Below are positions 40,439-48,680 of a stretch of 64,000 nt of DNA, piece after piece. The notes under the pieces were generated by a model. That model had not been told where the DNA came from and did no database searches. It saw only the letters and a list, made by a program, of their open reading frames with translations. The stretch is from Planctomycetota bacterium (lineage in GTDB: Bacteria; Planctomycetota; Phycisphaerae; SM23-33). The stretch covers positions 124,001 to 188,000 of the forward strand of contig JAKJER010000001.1 in NCBI GenBank assembly GCA_022705325.1, read 5' to 3'. Numbering within the stretch: the first letter of the stretch is position 1; every line of letters begins with the position of its first letter. The translations under genes were made by a program, and so were the position numbers.

Positions 40439-41185
40439 ATGTTTGACTATTCGTCATCCCAGCCCGGGCACTTCTATGCCGTGGGCGTGGGGCCCGGCAG
40501 CAAAGACCTGCTGACGCTGCGGGCGGTGCGGCTGATCGAGTCCGCCGACGTCATCATCGCTCCGCGCAGTCGACGGGCCGACGAAAGCCTGGCCATGCGC
40601 GCCATCCAGGACCACATCCGCGGCCAGGAGGTCATCGACCACGTCTATGCCATGGAGCGCGACGAGGCCAAGACGCTCTCGACGTGGATGCGAATGGCGG
40701 ACCTGGTGGTCGAGCGCTGCTCGGCCGGGCGGAGCGTCGTGCAGATCACGTTGGGCGATCCGCTGATTTACTCGACGAGCTGCTACCTGCTGGGCCTGCT
40801 CAAGGAGCGGATGGACGACTCGCACGTGCACGTGGTGCCCGGGATCAGCGCGTTTCAGGCGGCCTCGTGCCTGTTCGCCGAGGCGCTGACCATCCAGGAG
40901 GACCGGGTGCTGCTGATGCCCGCGACGGACCTGGCCCACGTGGAGCGGGCGCTGGGCGAGTGCGAGACGCTGATCCTCTACAAGGCGGGCAGGCAGATCG
41001 ACGCGCTGGCCGACCTGCTGGATCGCAAGGGCCTGCTCCAGCGGGCCTGCCTGGCCTGCTACGCCGAGCAGGAGGGACGCGAGTTCATCACGCGCGACCT
41101 GCGCAGCGGCGGCGCGGGCACGCACGGGTACATGGCCACCGTCATCGTGCACATCGGGCGACGCCGATGGAACAACGGAGATTGA
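40439..41185 (+). CDS. cbiL: Cobalt-factor II / precorrin-2 C20-methyltransferase CbiL
   Basis: SAM-dependent methyltransferase of 248 residues. FYAVGVGPGSKDLLTLRAVR is the opening strand and glycine loop, VVQITLGDPLIYSTSCYLL the second motif, and VHVVPGISAFQAASCLF the third. It methylates C20 after cobalt insertion in the anaerobic route. ATG 40439 follows TGGAGAGGG directly behind the repeat unit. Confidence 0.94.
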   Translation: MFDYSSSQPGHFYAVGVGPGSKDLLTLRAVRLIESADVIIAPRSRRADESLAMRAIQDHIRGQEVIDHVYAMERDEAKTLSTWMRMADLVVERCSAGRSVVQITLGDPLIYSTSCYLLGLLKERMDDSHVHVVPGISAFQAASCLFAEALTIQEDRVLLMPATDLAHVERALGECETLILYKAGRQIDALADLLDRKGLLQRACLACYAEQEGREFITRDLRSGGAGTHGYMATVIVHIGRRRWNNGD

Positions 41186-41286
41186 GGATTTGCGATTGTC
41201 GATTTTCGATTGTCGATAGGCACACGGCATCAGAATGAGGAGCCTCAAATCGACAATCGACAATCGAAAATGGTGACGGAATACGT
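41186..41286. repeat. Second inverted ATCGACAATC-type repeat before cbiD
   Basis: ATTTGCGATTGTCGATTTTC (41190-41209) and a following CGATTGTCGAT face ATCGACAATCGACAATCG (41250-41267), giving a potential stem of about 25 bp with few mismatches around a loop of roughly 35 bases. The same dispersed text occurs before cbiL. Confidence 0.7.
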
Positions 41287-42507
41287 GTGAAGAACGGCAA
41301 AGCCATGCGAACGGGCATCACAACCGGCACCTGTGCGGCCGCCGCGGCGAGGGCGGCGATGCAGCTCTTGCTGACGGGCCGGCCGGCGGAGCGGGTCGAG
41401 CTGGCCCTGCCGGGCGGCGGGCGGCTGGTCGTGCCCATCGAGCGGTGTCGCATGGAGTCGTCGTCGGCGTGCGCCGCGGTCCGCAAGGACGCCGGCGGCG
41501 ATGCGGACGCGACCGACGCCCTGGAGGTGGTGGCCGAGGTGGGCCTTGGCGGGCCCGGCGAGAGAGTCCCTCCGGGAGCGGCAGGGGAGCTGGACGGCGT
41601 GCGAATCATCGCCGGTCCGGGCGTGGGCGTGGTCACGCTGCCGGGCTTGCAGATCCCGCCGGGCGAGCCGGCCGTCAACCCCGTGCCCCGGCGGATGATC
41701 GTGTCCGCCTTGCGAGAGTTGACGGCGCGGGCCTGCTGGGTCTGCCTGAGCGTTCCCGGCGGGGCGGAGACGGCTGAGCGGACGTTCAACCCCCGCCTGG
41801 GCGTGGTCGGCGGGATCTCGATCCTGGGCACGACGGGCATCGTTCGGCCGTACTCGCAGGAGGCGATCCGCGACACGATCCGCTGCAGCCTGCGCGTGGC
41901 TGCGGCCTGTGGGGTGAGGCGCCCCGTGCTGTGCCCGGGCAACATCGGCGCCCGCTCGGCCCGCCGTCTGCTGGGGTTGACGCCCCAGCAGCTTGTGGAG
42001 GTCAGCAACGAGTGGTCTTGCGCGATGGACGAGTTGCCGGCCCATCCGTTCGAGGCGGTGTTGCTGGTGGGACACCCGGGCAAGCTGGCCAAGCTGGCGC
42101 GGGGCGAGTGGGACACCCATTCGTCGCGGTCGCAGCCGGCGGCAGCGTGGGTGACGGAGCTGGCGCGAGGGCTGGAGAACCCCCGCCGCGAGCGGTCGCG
42201 CGAAGCCGCGAGCGGTTGCGGACCTCATCGGTGCGCGAATGCGGATGGGACGAAAGCGCCTCGGACCGTGGAGGGCGTGTTCGCTTCGCTGACCGGCGAC
42301 GAGCGCCGGCGCCTGGGCGACGAGATCGCCTCGCGGGTGGCGACGGCGGCACGGAACCGCCTGGCCGGCGGCGAGGACGCTTGTAGTGTGCCCGTAAGGG
42401 CATCAGACGGAGGCGTAAAGATCATCGTGTCGGTGCTGCTGATCGACATGCAGGGCAACGAGCTTGGCGCGAGCGGCGAGGTGGACGCATGGCGGAAGGC
42501 GCAGTGA
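41287..42507 (+). CDS. cbiD: Cobalt-precorrin-5B C1-methyltransferase CbiD
   Basis: Protein of 406 residues. MRTGITTGTCAAAAARAA is the diagnostic start, followed by GPGVGVVTLPGLQIPPGEPAVNPVPRRMI (read in two pieces) and GILGTTGIVRPYSQEA-like text (ISILGTTGIVRPYS). LVGHPGKLAKLA near 260 is also typical. It methylates C1 in the ring-contraction stage. The GTG at 41287 and the ATG at 41305 are both possible starts, and no clear ribosome-binding site is seen because the repeat abuts it. A variable Arg/Cys-containing insertion lies near 295-325. It overlaps cbiE by 19 bp. Confidence 0.94.
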   Translation: MKNGKAMRTGITTGTCAAAAARAAMQLLLTGRPAERVELALPGGGRLVVPIERCRMESSSACAAVRKDAGGDADATDALEVVAEVGLGGPGERVPPGAAGELDGVRIIAGPGVGVVTLPGLQIPPGEPAVNPVPRRMIVSALRELTARACWVCLSVPGGAETAERTFNPRLGVVGGISILGTTGIVRPYSQEAIRDTIRCSLRVAAACGVRRPVLCPGNIGARSARRLLGLTPQQLVEVSNEWSCAMDELPAHPFEAVLLVGHPGKLAKLARGEWDTHSSRSQPAAAWVTELARGLENPRRERSREAASGCGPHRCANADGTKAPRTVEGVFASLTGDERRRLGDEIASRVATAARNRLAGGEDACSVPVRASDGGVKIIVSVLLIDMQGNELGASGEVDAWRKAQ

Positions 42508-43148
42508 CCATCATCGGGTGCGGCCCCGGATCGGCCGCCTACGTGACCGGCGCAGCCCGGGCGGCGGCGGCCGACGCAGACGTGCTGATCGGCTCGCCGC
42601 GGCTGCTGGACCTGTTCCCCCGCGGGCCGGCGCGGCGCGTGGAAAGCCGAGGCGACGTCGAGGCCGTCCTGCGGGAGATCGACGCCGCGCCCTCGGCCCG
42701 CGTGGTTGTGCTGGTCAGCGGCGACGTCGGGCTGTCGAGCCTGGCCGGGCCGCTGCTGCGCCGCCTGGATCGCGGCCGGTGCCGCCTGGTCGCGGGCGTG
42801 AGTTCGGTACAGGTGGCGTTCGCGCGTCTGGGCCTGGAATGGTCCGGCGCCCGCATCGTCAGCGCCCACGGCCGGCCGGCCGGCGAACCGGAACAGGCGC
42901 TGGCCGGCTGCTCGAGCGCCGCCATCCTGTGCGGCACGCGGGAGGCCGTCGAGTGGGCCGCCCGGGCCGCCGCGAGTCTGGAGGGAACGCACGCCGCCTT
43001 CCTGTGCCAGGACCTCACCCTGCCGACCGAGCGGATCGACCGGCTGACCGCGGCGGAACTGGCGAGTGCGGCGGAGAAAGCGTCGAGCTTGTCGATCGTG
43101 GTCCTGGCGCCCAACCAACAACTCACAATCACCAACGAGCAACCATGA
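42489..43148 (+). CDS. cbiE: Cobalt-precorrin-7 C5-methyltransferase CbiE
   Basis: Protein of 219 residues. VTIIGCGPGSAAYVTGAA, VVVLVSGDVGLSSLAGPLL, LVAGVSSVQVAFARLGLEW and IVSAHGR fit CbiE. In many organisms it is fused or adjacent to CbiT, the C15-methyltransferase/decarboxylase, but here the protein ends and the next gene is cbiF. It overlaps cbiD by 19 bp and cbiF by 4 nt. Confidence 0.92.
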   Translation: MAEGAVTIIGCGPGSAAYVTGAARAAAADADVLIGSPRLLDLFPRGPARRVESRGDVEAVLREIDAAPSARVVVLVSGDVGLSSLAGPLLRRLDRGRCRLVAGVSSVQVAFARLGLEWSGARIVSAHGRPAGEPEQALAGCSSAAILCGTREAVEWAARAAASLEGTHAAFLCQDLTLPTERIDRLTAAELASAAEKASSLSIVVLAPNQQLTITNEQP

Positions 43149-43903
43149 AGATCCACTTTGTCGGCGCCGGCAGCGGGGACCCTGAGCTTCTGACGCTCAA
43201 GGCCCATCGGCTGCTGAGTTCGTGTCGCTGCTGCGTATACGCGGGGTCGCTGGTCAACCCGGCCCTGCTGGACCTGCTGCCCGTCGCGGCGGAGCGGCAC
43301 GACTCCGCGGGCATGGACCTGGGGCAGATCGTGGCGGTGTTCCGCTCGGCTGCCGATCGCGGGCTGGACGTGGTCCGCCTGCACACGGGCGAGCCGTCGA
43401 TCTTCGGCGCGATCGGCGAGCAGATGGACGCGCTGGACGAGTTGGGCATCGAGTACGAGATCGTGCCGGGGATCAGTTCCTTCCAGGCCGCGGCGGCGGC
43501 TCTGCGGGTGGAGTTGACGGCGCCGGAGGTGTCGCAGACGGTGATCCTGTCGCGCATCGGCGGGCGAACGCCGGTGCCCGGCGAGCAGAGCCTGGACCAC
43601 CTGGCGGCCACCCGGGCGACGCTGTGCCTGTTCCTGTCGGTGGACCGGGCGGAAGAGGTGGCGGCGGCGCTGCGCCCCCACTATGGCGAGGATTGCCCGG
43701 CGGCGGTGGTGTATCGGGCTTCCTGGCCGGACGAGAAGGTGGTGCGGGGGACGCTGGCGGACATCGCCGCCCGGACCCGCCAGGCCGGCATCACGAAGAC
43801 GGCGATGATCCTGGTGGGGCGGGCGCTGGGCCGGCCGTTCGGGCGGGCCTCGCGGCTGTACGACCGCGGGTTCACGCACGGCTATCGCGAGGGCAAACCA
43901 TGA
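43145..43903 (+). CDS. cbiF: Cobalt-precorrin-4 C11-methyltransferase CbiF
   Basis: SAM-dependent methyltransferase of 252 residues. IHFVGAGSGDPELLTLKAHR opens it, CVYAGSLVNPALL and RLHTGEPSIFGAIGEQMDAL are characteristic of CbiF/CobM, and YEIVPGISSFQAAAAAL is the third family block. It methylates C11. ATGA overlaps on both sides. Confidence 0.95.
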   Translation: MKIHFVGAGSGDPELLTLKAHRLLSSCRCCVYAGSLVNPALLDLLPVAAERHDSAGMDLGQIVAVFRSAADRGLDVVRLHTGEPSIFGAIGEQMDALDELGIEYEIVPGISSFQAAAAALRVELTAPEVSQTVILSRIGGRTPVPGEQSLDHLAATRATLCLFLSVDRAEEVAAALRPHYGEDCPAAVVYRASWPDEKVVRGTLADIAARTRQAGITKTAMILVGRALGRPFGRASRLYDRGFTHGYREGKP

Positions 43904-44721
43904 GCGGGCCCGCGCAGAAGGGACTGGCGATCGTGACGCTCAGTCGCGAGGGCGCTCAACTCGCGGCGGCGCTGGCGCGGGCGCTGGGGCCGGCGGAGGT
44001 GTTCGTGCACGCGTCGGCCGTTGAATCGGACCCGGCCGGTCCGGCGGAGTCTTTCCGCACGTTCGACAGCATCGCCGCCCTGACCGGCGAGTTGTTCGAC
44101 CGCGTGGGCGGGCTGGTCTATGTTGTGCCGACGGGCGTGGCGGTGCGGGCGATCGCCCCGCACGTGCGCGACAAGCGCGCGGACCCGGCCGTCGTCGTCG
44201 TGGACGCGGGCGGGCGGTGGGCGATCAGCCTGCTGAGCGGGCACGAGGGCGGGGCCAACGACCTGGCCCTGCGGGCGGCCAACGCGCTGGGCGCCGAGCC
44301 GGTGGTCTCGACGACGACCGAAGCGCTCAAGACGCTGATCGTCGGCGTGGGCTGTCGCCGGGGGACGGCGGCGGGGCGGATCGTTCAGGCTGTGCGGGCG
44401 GCGTTGGCGGCGGCGGGCGCCGGTCTGGAGCAGGTGCGGCTGCTGGCGTCGGTGGACCTGAAGGCCGACGAGCCTGGCCTGCTGGAGGCGGCTGAGATGT
44501 TGGGCCTGCCGCTTCGCCTGGTCCCGGCCGACGAGATCCGCTCGACCTGCCGGGGCGACTTTGCGGAGTCGGCGACGGCGATGGAGAAACTGAACCTGCC
44601 GGCGGCGGCGGAGCCGTCGGCCCTGCTGGCGGGAAGGAGAACGCGATTACTACTGCCTCGACAGATCGTGGACGGCGTGACGGTGGCGGTGGCCCGGGAA
44701 GACTGTATGTGGTCGGACTAG
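43900..44721 (+). CDS. cbiG: Cobalt-precorrin-5A hydrolase CbiG, short form
   Basis: Protein of 273 residues. The N-terminal CbiG domain has VYVVPTGVAVRAIAPHV and SLLSGHEGGANDLALRAANAL. The C-terminal domain has LIVGVGCRRGTAAGRIVQAV and a final LLLPRQIVDGVTVAVAR. It opens the delta-lactone and releases acetaldehyde. The length is shorter than full forms of around 340-350 residues, and the gap falls where the middle CbiG segment usually lies. It overlaps the start region of cbiH. Confidence 0.9.
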   Translation: MSGPAQKGLAIVTLSREGAQLAAALARALGPAEVFVHASAVESDPAGPAESFRTFDSIAALTGELFDRVGGLVYVVPTGVAVRAIAPHVRDKRADPAVVVVDAGGRWAISLLSGHEGGANDLALRAANALGAEPVVSTTTEALKTLIVGVGCRRGTAAGRIVQAVRAALAAAGAGLEQVRLLASVDLKADEPGLLEAAEMLGLPLRLVPADEIRSTCRGDFAESATAMEKLNLPAAAEPSALLAGRRTRLLLPRQIVDGVTVAVAREDCMWSD

Positions 44722-45431
44722 GCCCCGGCTCGCCGCTGGACCGCACCCGCCGCTGCGAGCAGGCGATCGCGGCGGCCGAGCTGGTGGTGGGCTATCGGCC
44801 GTACGTGGAGTCGCTGGCGGACCTGACGGCGGGCAAGGAGCTGGCGGCATCGGGCATGCGCCAGGAAGTGCAGCGGTGCCGGCTGGCCGTGCTGCGGGCG
44901 GCGGCGGGTCAGACGGTGGCGCTGGTGTCCTCCGGCGACGCGGGCGTGTACGGGATGGCCGGGCTGGCGTTGGAGGTGGCCCGGGGCGAGGGGCTGCTGG
45001 GTCGCCTGGCCATTGAGATCGTGCCGGGCGTGACGGCGGCGACGGCGGCGGCGGCCAGGCTGGGCGCGCCGCTGATGACGGACTTCGCCGCGATCAGCCT
45101 GAGCGACCTCCTGGTGGAGTGGTCGGTGATCCGCCGGCGCCTGGAAGCGGCGGCGGAAGCGGACCTGGTGACGGTGCTGTACAACCCGCGGAGCGTCAAG
45201 CGCCAATCACAGCTTGCCGAGGCGGCGGCGATCTTCCTGCGTCACCGTCCGGCCTCGACGCCGGCGGGGGTGGCCACCGCCCTGGGCGCGGGCGACGAGC
45301 GGGTGGTCCTGTGCGATCTGGCCTCGCTGCTGGAGCAGGAGGTGACGATGCGGAGCGTGGTGGTGATCGGCAACACGACTACCCGGGTACTCGACGGGTG
45401 GATGGTCACCGCGCGGGGGTACCGCCTGTGA
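44709..45431 (+). CDS. cbiH: Cobalt-precorrin-3 C17-methyltransferase CbiH
   Basis: Methyltransferase of at least 240 residues: VGLGPGSPLDRTRRCEQAI, VVGYRPYVESLADL, VALVSSGDAGVYGMAGLALE and IVPGVTAATAAAARLGAPL fit CbiH/CobJ, the ring-contracting C17-methyltransferase. The annotated GTG 44709 truncates the first strand, since in-frame codons before it read GRLYVVGLGPG as expected. No ATG, GTG or TTG precedes it in frame, but an ATT codon at 44646 lies 6 nt after the strong site GGAAGGAGA (44632-44640). Initiation at that ATT, or at CTG 44703, would restore the N-terminus. It overlaps cbiG and ends in a GTGA overlap with cbiJ. Confidence 0.92.
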   Translation: MVGLGPGSPLDRTRRCEQAIAAAELVVGYRPYVESLADLTAGKELAASGMRQEVQRCRLAVLRAAAGQTVALVSSGDAGVYGMAGLALEVARGEGLLGRLAIEIVPGVTAATAAAARLGAPLMTDFAAISLSDLLVEWSVIRRRLEAAAEADLVTVLYNPRSVKRQSQLAEAAAIFLRHRPASTPAGVATALGAGDERVVLCDLASLLEQEVTMRSVVVIGNTTTRVLDGWMVTARGYRL

Positions 45432-46219
45432 TCCTGCTGCTGGGCGGGACGAGCGAGACCGCGCCGCTGGCGACGGAGCTGGCGGAAGCGGGCTACCGCG
45501 TGCTGGTTTCGACGGCCAGCGACGTGGAACTGGACGTGGGGCGCCACGAGCGGATCAGTCGGCGGATGGGCCCGCTGGAGGCCGCCGACGTGGTCGAGCT
45601 GATCGAGGGTCATGGCGTGCGGGCGATCGTGGACGCGACGCACCCGTATGCCGAGCAGGCGCACCGGATGGCCGACGAGGCCGCCGGTCGCGGCGGGGCG
45701 CCGGTATTCCGCCTGCACCGGCCATCGGCCCTGGCGTCGCCCGGCGGGGCCGACGCCGCGGGGGACCAGGATGAGCTTCTCTTCGCCGACGACCACGAGC
45801 GGGCGGCGGAGTTGGCCTGCCGTGCGGGGCGGAGCATCCTGCTGACCGTGGGGGCCAACAACGTGGGCGTCTATGTCCGCCACGCGCGGGCGGCGGGGGT
45901 GGCGTTGGCGGCCCGCGTGCTGGACCGCGAGCAGTCGTTGCACGCCTGTCAGGAGGCGGGTCTGGCCCGCGAGCGGATCGTGGCTGGGCGGGGGCCCTTC
46001 AGCCAGGCCGAGAACCGCCAGCACATCCGGCGCTTCGCCGCCGACGTGCTGGTGACCAAGGACAGCGGGCAGGCGGGCGGACTGGCGGAGAAACTCGCCG
46101 CCGCCCGGGCCGAAGGCTGCCGCGTGGTCGTTCTGCGCCGCCCGGCCGCCTCCGGCGGGACGCGGGTGTTCGAGACCATCGACGATCTGGTGGCCGCGGT
46201 GAAGCGGATCGTCGTCTAG
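45428..46219 (+). CDS. cbiJ: Cobalt-precorrin-6A reductase CbiJ
   Basis: NAD(P)H-dependent reductase of 263 residues. ILLLGGTSETAPLATELAEA at the start, VDATHPYAEQAHRMADEA and RIVAGRGPFSQAENRQHI are family blocks, and VLVTKDSGQAGGLAEKLAAA is near the end. The start is GTG at 45428, sharing bases with the stop of cbiH. It is the last gene of the operon. No clear terminator hairpin with a T run follows in the 104 bp before mgtE. Confidence 0.93.
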   Translation: MILLLGGTSETAPLATELAEAGYRVLVSTASDVELDVGRHERISRRMGPLEAADVVELIEGHGVRAIVDATHPYAEQAHRMADEAAGRGGAPVFRLHRPSALASPGGADAAGDQDELLFADDHERAAELACRAGRSILLTVGANNVGVYVRHARAAGVALAARVLDREQSLHACQEAGLARERIVAGRGPFSQAENRQHIRRFAADVLVTKDSGQAGGLAEKLAAARAEGCRVVVLRRPAASGGTRVFETIDDLVAAVKRIVV

Positions 46220-46323
46220 GGCCCGCACGCAGCGCCCGAACCCGGGGGCCGGACCCGCGTCGGGGGCTGGGCCGCGATTTCCCGAGTTTTCTTGGACGCT
46301 TTTGGCGCAGGTGGATACGATGC

Positions 46324-47691
46324 GTGCAGATGAAGCCGAGCATCATCCAACCCGACATCCATGAGATGATCGAGTCTCACGACTTCGTGACGCTCAAGAA
46401 GGCCGTGGCCGACATGGAGGTCCACGACCAGGCCGCCCTGCTCAGCGAGCTGGAGGGCGAGGACCTGGCGATGGTGTTCCGGTTGCTGCCGCAGCAGCGG
46501 GCGGTGGAGGTGTTCGGCGACCTGCCCGTGGAAGACCGGGAGGAGCTGGTGGGCGAGCTGTCCACGCAGAAGGTCGTGGACATCGTCAACCAGATGCCTC
46601 CCGACGAGCGCACCGAGCTGCTGGAGGAGCTGCCCGGCGAACTGGCCAAGCAACTTCTGGGCTCGCTCAGCCGCGACGAACTCCAGGTCGCCCGGGCCCT
46701 GCTGGCGTATCCCGAGGACAGCATCGGGCGACTGATGACGCCGGAGTACGTGGCCGTCAGCAAGGCCTGGACCGTCGGCGAGGTGTTCGACCACATCCGC
46801 CACGTGGGGCACGGCAAGGAGACGCTGCACGTGATCTACGTGGTGGACGATCGCGGGCGGCTGGTGGACGACCTGCGGCTGGAGCAGCTCGTGCTGGCGG
46901 ACCCCGCCCAGCCGATCGGCTCGCTGATGGACGAGCAATTCGCCTGCCTGCAGGCCAGCGACGACCGCGAGACCGCGGGGGAAGTGTTTCGCAAGTACGA
47001 TGCCATCGCCCTGCCGGTGGTCAACAAGCAGGGCGTGCTGGTGGGCATCGTCACCGTCGACGACGTGCTGGACGTGGTGGCCGAGGAGAACACCGAAGAC
47101 TTCCAGATGATGGCCGGCGTGGAGGCCCTGGAGAGCCCGTACTTCGACACGTCGTTTCTCCAGATGATCCGCAAGCGGCTGCCCTGGCTGGTCATGCTGC
47201 TGCTGGCCGAGACGCTGACGGTGGTGGCCCTGTCGAGTTTCGAGCAGATGGAGATCATCGACCTGGCGGTGCTGGCGATCTTCGTGCCCCTGATCAACTC
47301 GCCGGCCGGCAACGCCGGCTCGCAGATGGCAGGCCTGGTGATCCGCGGGCTGGCCATCCGCGAGATGGAGACGCACGACTGGCGCCGCGTGCTCATGCGG
47401 GAGATCCTGCTGGGGTTGGCCCTGGGGGTGGTGCTGGGCCTGCTGGGCTATCCGACCGCGCTGTTGTTCGGGCGCCCGCCCGCGGTGGCCGTCGCGGTGG
47501 GGCTGGCCATCGGGCTGGCCGTCCTGCTGGCCAACTTCCTGGGGGCCATGTTGCCCTTCTTCTTCCAGCGCGTCGGGATGGACCCCGCCGTCACCAGCGG
47601 GCCGTTTCTGGCCTCGCTCATGGACGTCTTCGCCACGCTGATCTACTTCTCGATCGCCATCATCACGCTGAAGATGGCGGCGGGAGGGTGA
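46324..47691 (+). CDS. mgtE: Magnesium transporter MgtE
   Basis: Protein of 455 residues with the three MgtE parts: a helical N domain (about 30-135, LLSELEGEDLAMVFRLLP), two CBS domains (about 136-260, SIGRLMTPEYVAV and GVLVGIVTVDDVLDVV), and a five-helix membrane domain (about 290-455) with the pore signature PLINSPAGNAGSQM and AMLPFFFQRVGMDPAVTSGP. It carries Mg2+ and can pass Co2+, notable directly behind a cobalamin operon. The GTG at 46324 has AGGTGG 9 nt upstream; ATG 46330 is the alternative, and a TTGGAC-N18-TACGAT promoter-like pair just upstream would produce a nearly leaderless message. Confidence 0.95.
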   Translation: MQMKPSIIQPDIHEMIESHDFVTLKKAVADMEVHDQAALLSELEGEDLAMVFRLLPQQRAVEVFGDLPVEDREELVGELSTQKVVDIVNQMPPDERTELLEELPGELAKQLLGSLSRDELQVARALLAYPEDSIGRLMTPEYVAVSKAWTVGEVFDHIRHVGHGKETLHVIYVVDDRGRLVDDLRLEQLVLADPAQPIGSLMDEQFACLQASDDRETAGEVFRKYDAIALPVVNKQGVLVGIVTVDDVLDVVAEENTEDFQMMAGVEALESPYFDTSFLQMIRKRLPWLVMLLLAETLTVVALSSFEQMEIIDLAVLAIFVPLINSPAGNAGSQMAGLVIRGLAIREMETHDWRRVLMREILLGLALGVVLGLLGYPTALLFGRPPAVAVAVGLAIGLAVLLANFLGAMLPFFFQRVGMDPAVTSGPFLASLMDVFATLIYFSIAIITLKMAAGG

Positions 47692-47700
47692 GGGGTCCAG

Positions 47701-48132
47701 CTAGGACGGCAAGGGGTAGGAGGAGATCGGGGCTATGTGCCTTGCCACCGAGAGGCCCTGCAAGGCATTACAGAATCGCACGTCGCCTGTGTACAGCACA
47801 GCGTCCAAAGTGACGGCCATAGCCAAGTACAAGCAATCATACACTGTGCGTTTCGTCTCTATCGCAAGTCGTAGCGCGTGCTGCACGAACCGGGTGGAGG
47901 GCTTTCGCCGAATGCGAGACTGCCGCAAACTCGCAAGCAACTTGCCCGCCTCCGCCTCCGTAATCTCCCCGCGGAGGACACATTTCCAGAGGACGTTGCC
48001 AAACTCCGGCTCAATCAGATCGGGCGCCAAGAGTTCATCGCCCGATGCCAGCAAGGCGGTCGCTCGATCGCAGCCAGGCTCCTTCAAGTAGGCGGCGGCT
48101 GCCACGCTGCAATCGATGATCCAGGTATTCAT
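47701..48132 (-). CDS. VapC-like PIN-domain toxin
   Basis: Protein of 143 residues. Acidic active-site residues Asp7 (WIIDCSV), Glu43 (IEPEFGNVLW), Asp99 (TVYDCLYLA) and Asp117 (YTGDVRF) make a complete PIN set, consistent with a site-specific RNase. It overlaps the antitoxin gene by 4 nt on the same strand, the antitoxin being first, which is the usual VapBC order. It probably converges with mgtE and ends 10 bp from its stop. Confidence 0.9.
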   Translation of the reverse strand: MNTWIIDCSVAAAAYLKEPGCDRATALLASGDELLAPDLIEPEFGNVLWKCVLRGEITEAEAGKLLASLRQSRIRRKPSTRFVQHALRLAIETKRTVYDCLYLAMAVTLDAVLYTGDVRFCNALQGLSVARHIAPISSYPLPS

Positions 48133-48365
48133 CGCTCACGATCCTCGCGAATCGAGTCTACGCTGCTTCTTGAAAACTTGCGGTCGGCAAAGCGCTTCTG
48201 CCACTTCTCCAGTTCGGCACGCATTTCCTCTGGCGTCATTTCTCCGGCCAGGCGTTCCAGGGCCAGCTTCGCTTCGCTCTGGAGTGAGCGGCCGTTGCGC
48301 TTGGCGCGCGCCTTCAGGCGCTTCAGCGACTTGGGATCAACATTACGGATCAAGATGTCAGCCAT
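48129..48365 (-). CDS. Ribbon-helix-helix antitoxin, FitA/VapB type
   Basis: Protein of 78 residues. ADILIRNVDPKSLKRLKARA is the DNA-binding ribbon and first helix, RSLQSEAKLALE the second helix, and a charged C-terminal tail (WQKRFADRK) would wrap the toxin. AGGAG precedes ATG 48365. It probably represses its own operon as a complex with the PIN protein. Confidence 0.88.
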   Translation of the reverse strand: MADILIRNVDPKSLKRLKARAKRNGRSLQSEAKLALERLAGEMTPEEMRAELEKWQKRFADRKFSRSSVDSIREDRER

Positions 48366-48431
48366 TTGCGTCTCTCCTGTGAATCTGTTATCATAATGCT
48401 AACATATTGTAGACCCTGGCAGGTGGCAAGA

Positions 48432-48680
48432 ATGAAATTCGTTGTGACGCTTCAGCGAGACCAAACCGGCATGGTCGTCGTGGAATGCCCCAGCATTCCG
48501 GGGTGCGTCTCTCAGGGGCGGACTGAGGAAGAAGCCCTCACCAATATCCGAGAGGCGATTCAGCTTGGCGTGGAGTCCCGGGCGGCCGCCGGGAACCCGG
48601 TCAGGGTCGCTGTTCGTGAGATTGAAGTTCCCCTTCAGGTTCCACCTGGGCGGCTGGGTCCGGAGCGGAGGCGGGAGTAG
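48432..48680 (+). CDS. HicB-like protein (UPF0150), no HicA visible
   Basis: Protein of 82 residues. MKFVVTLQRDQTGMVVVECPSIPGC and RTEEEALTNIREAIQL (two family blocks) match HicB-type proteins. ATG 48432 has AGGTGG 5 nt upstream, and the longer frame from 48366 would enter the divergent antitoxin promoter. Its last 80 bp overlap the convergent symporter gene. No toxin gene is next to it, so it is an orphan in this window, like the one at 12324. Confidence 0.75.
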   Translation: MKFVVTLQRDQTGMVVVECPSIPGCVSQGRTEEEALTNIREAIQLGVESRAAAGNPVRVAVREIEVPLQVPPGRLGPERRRE

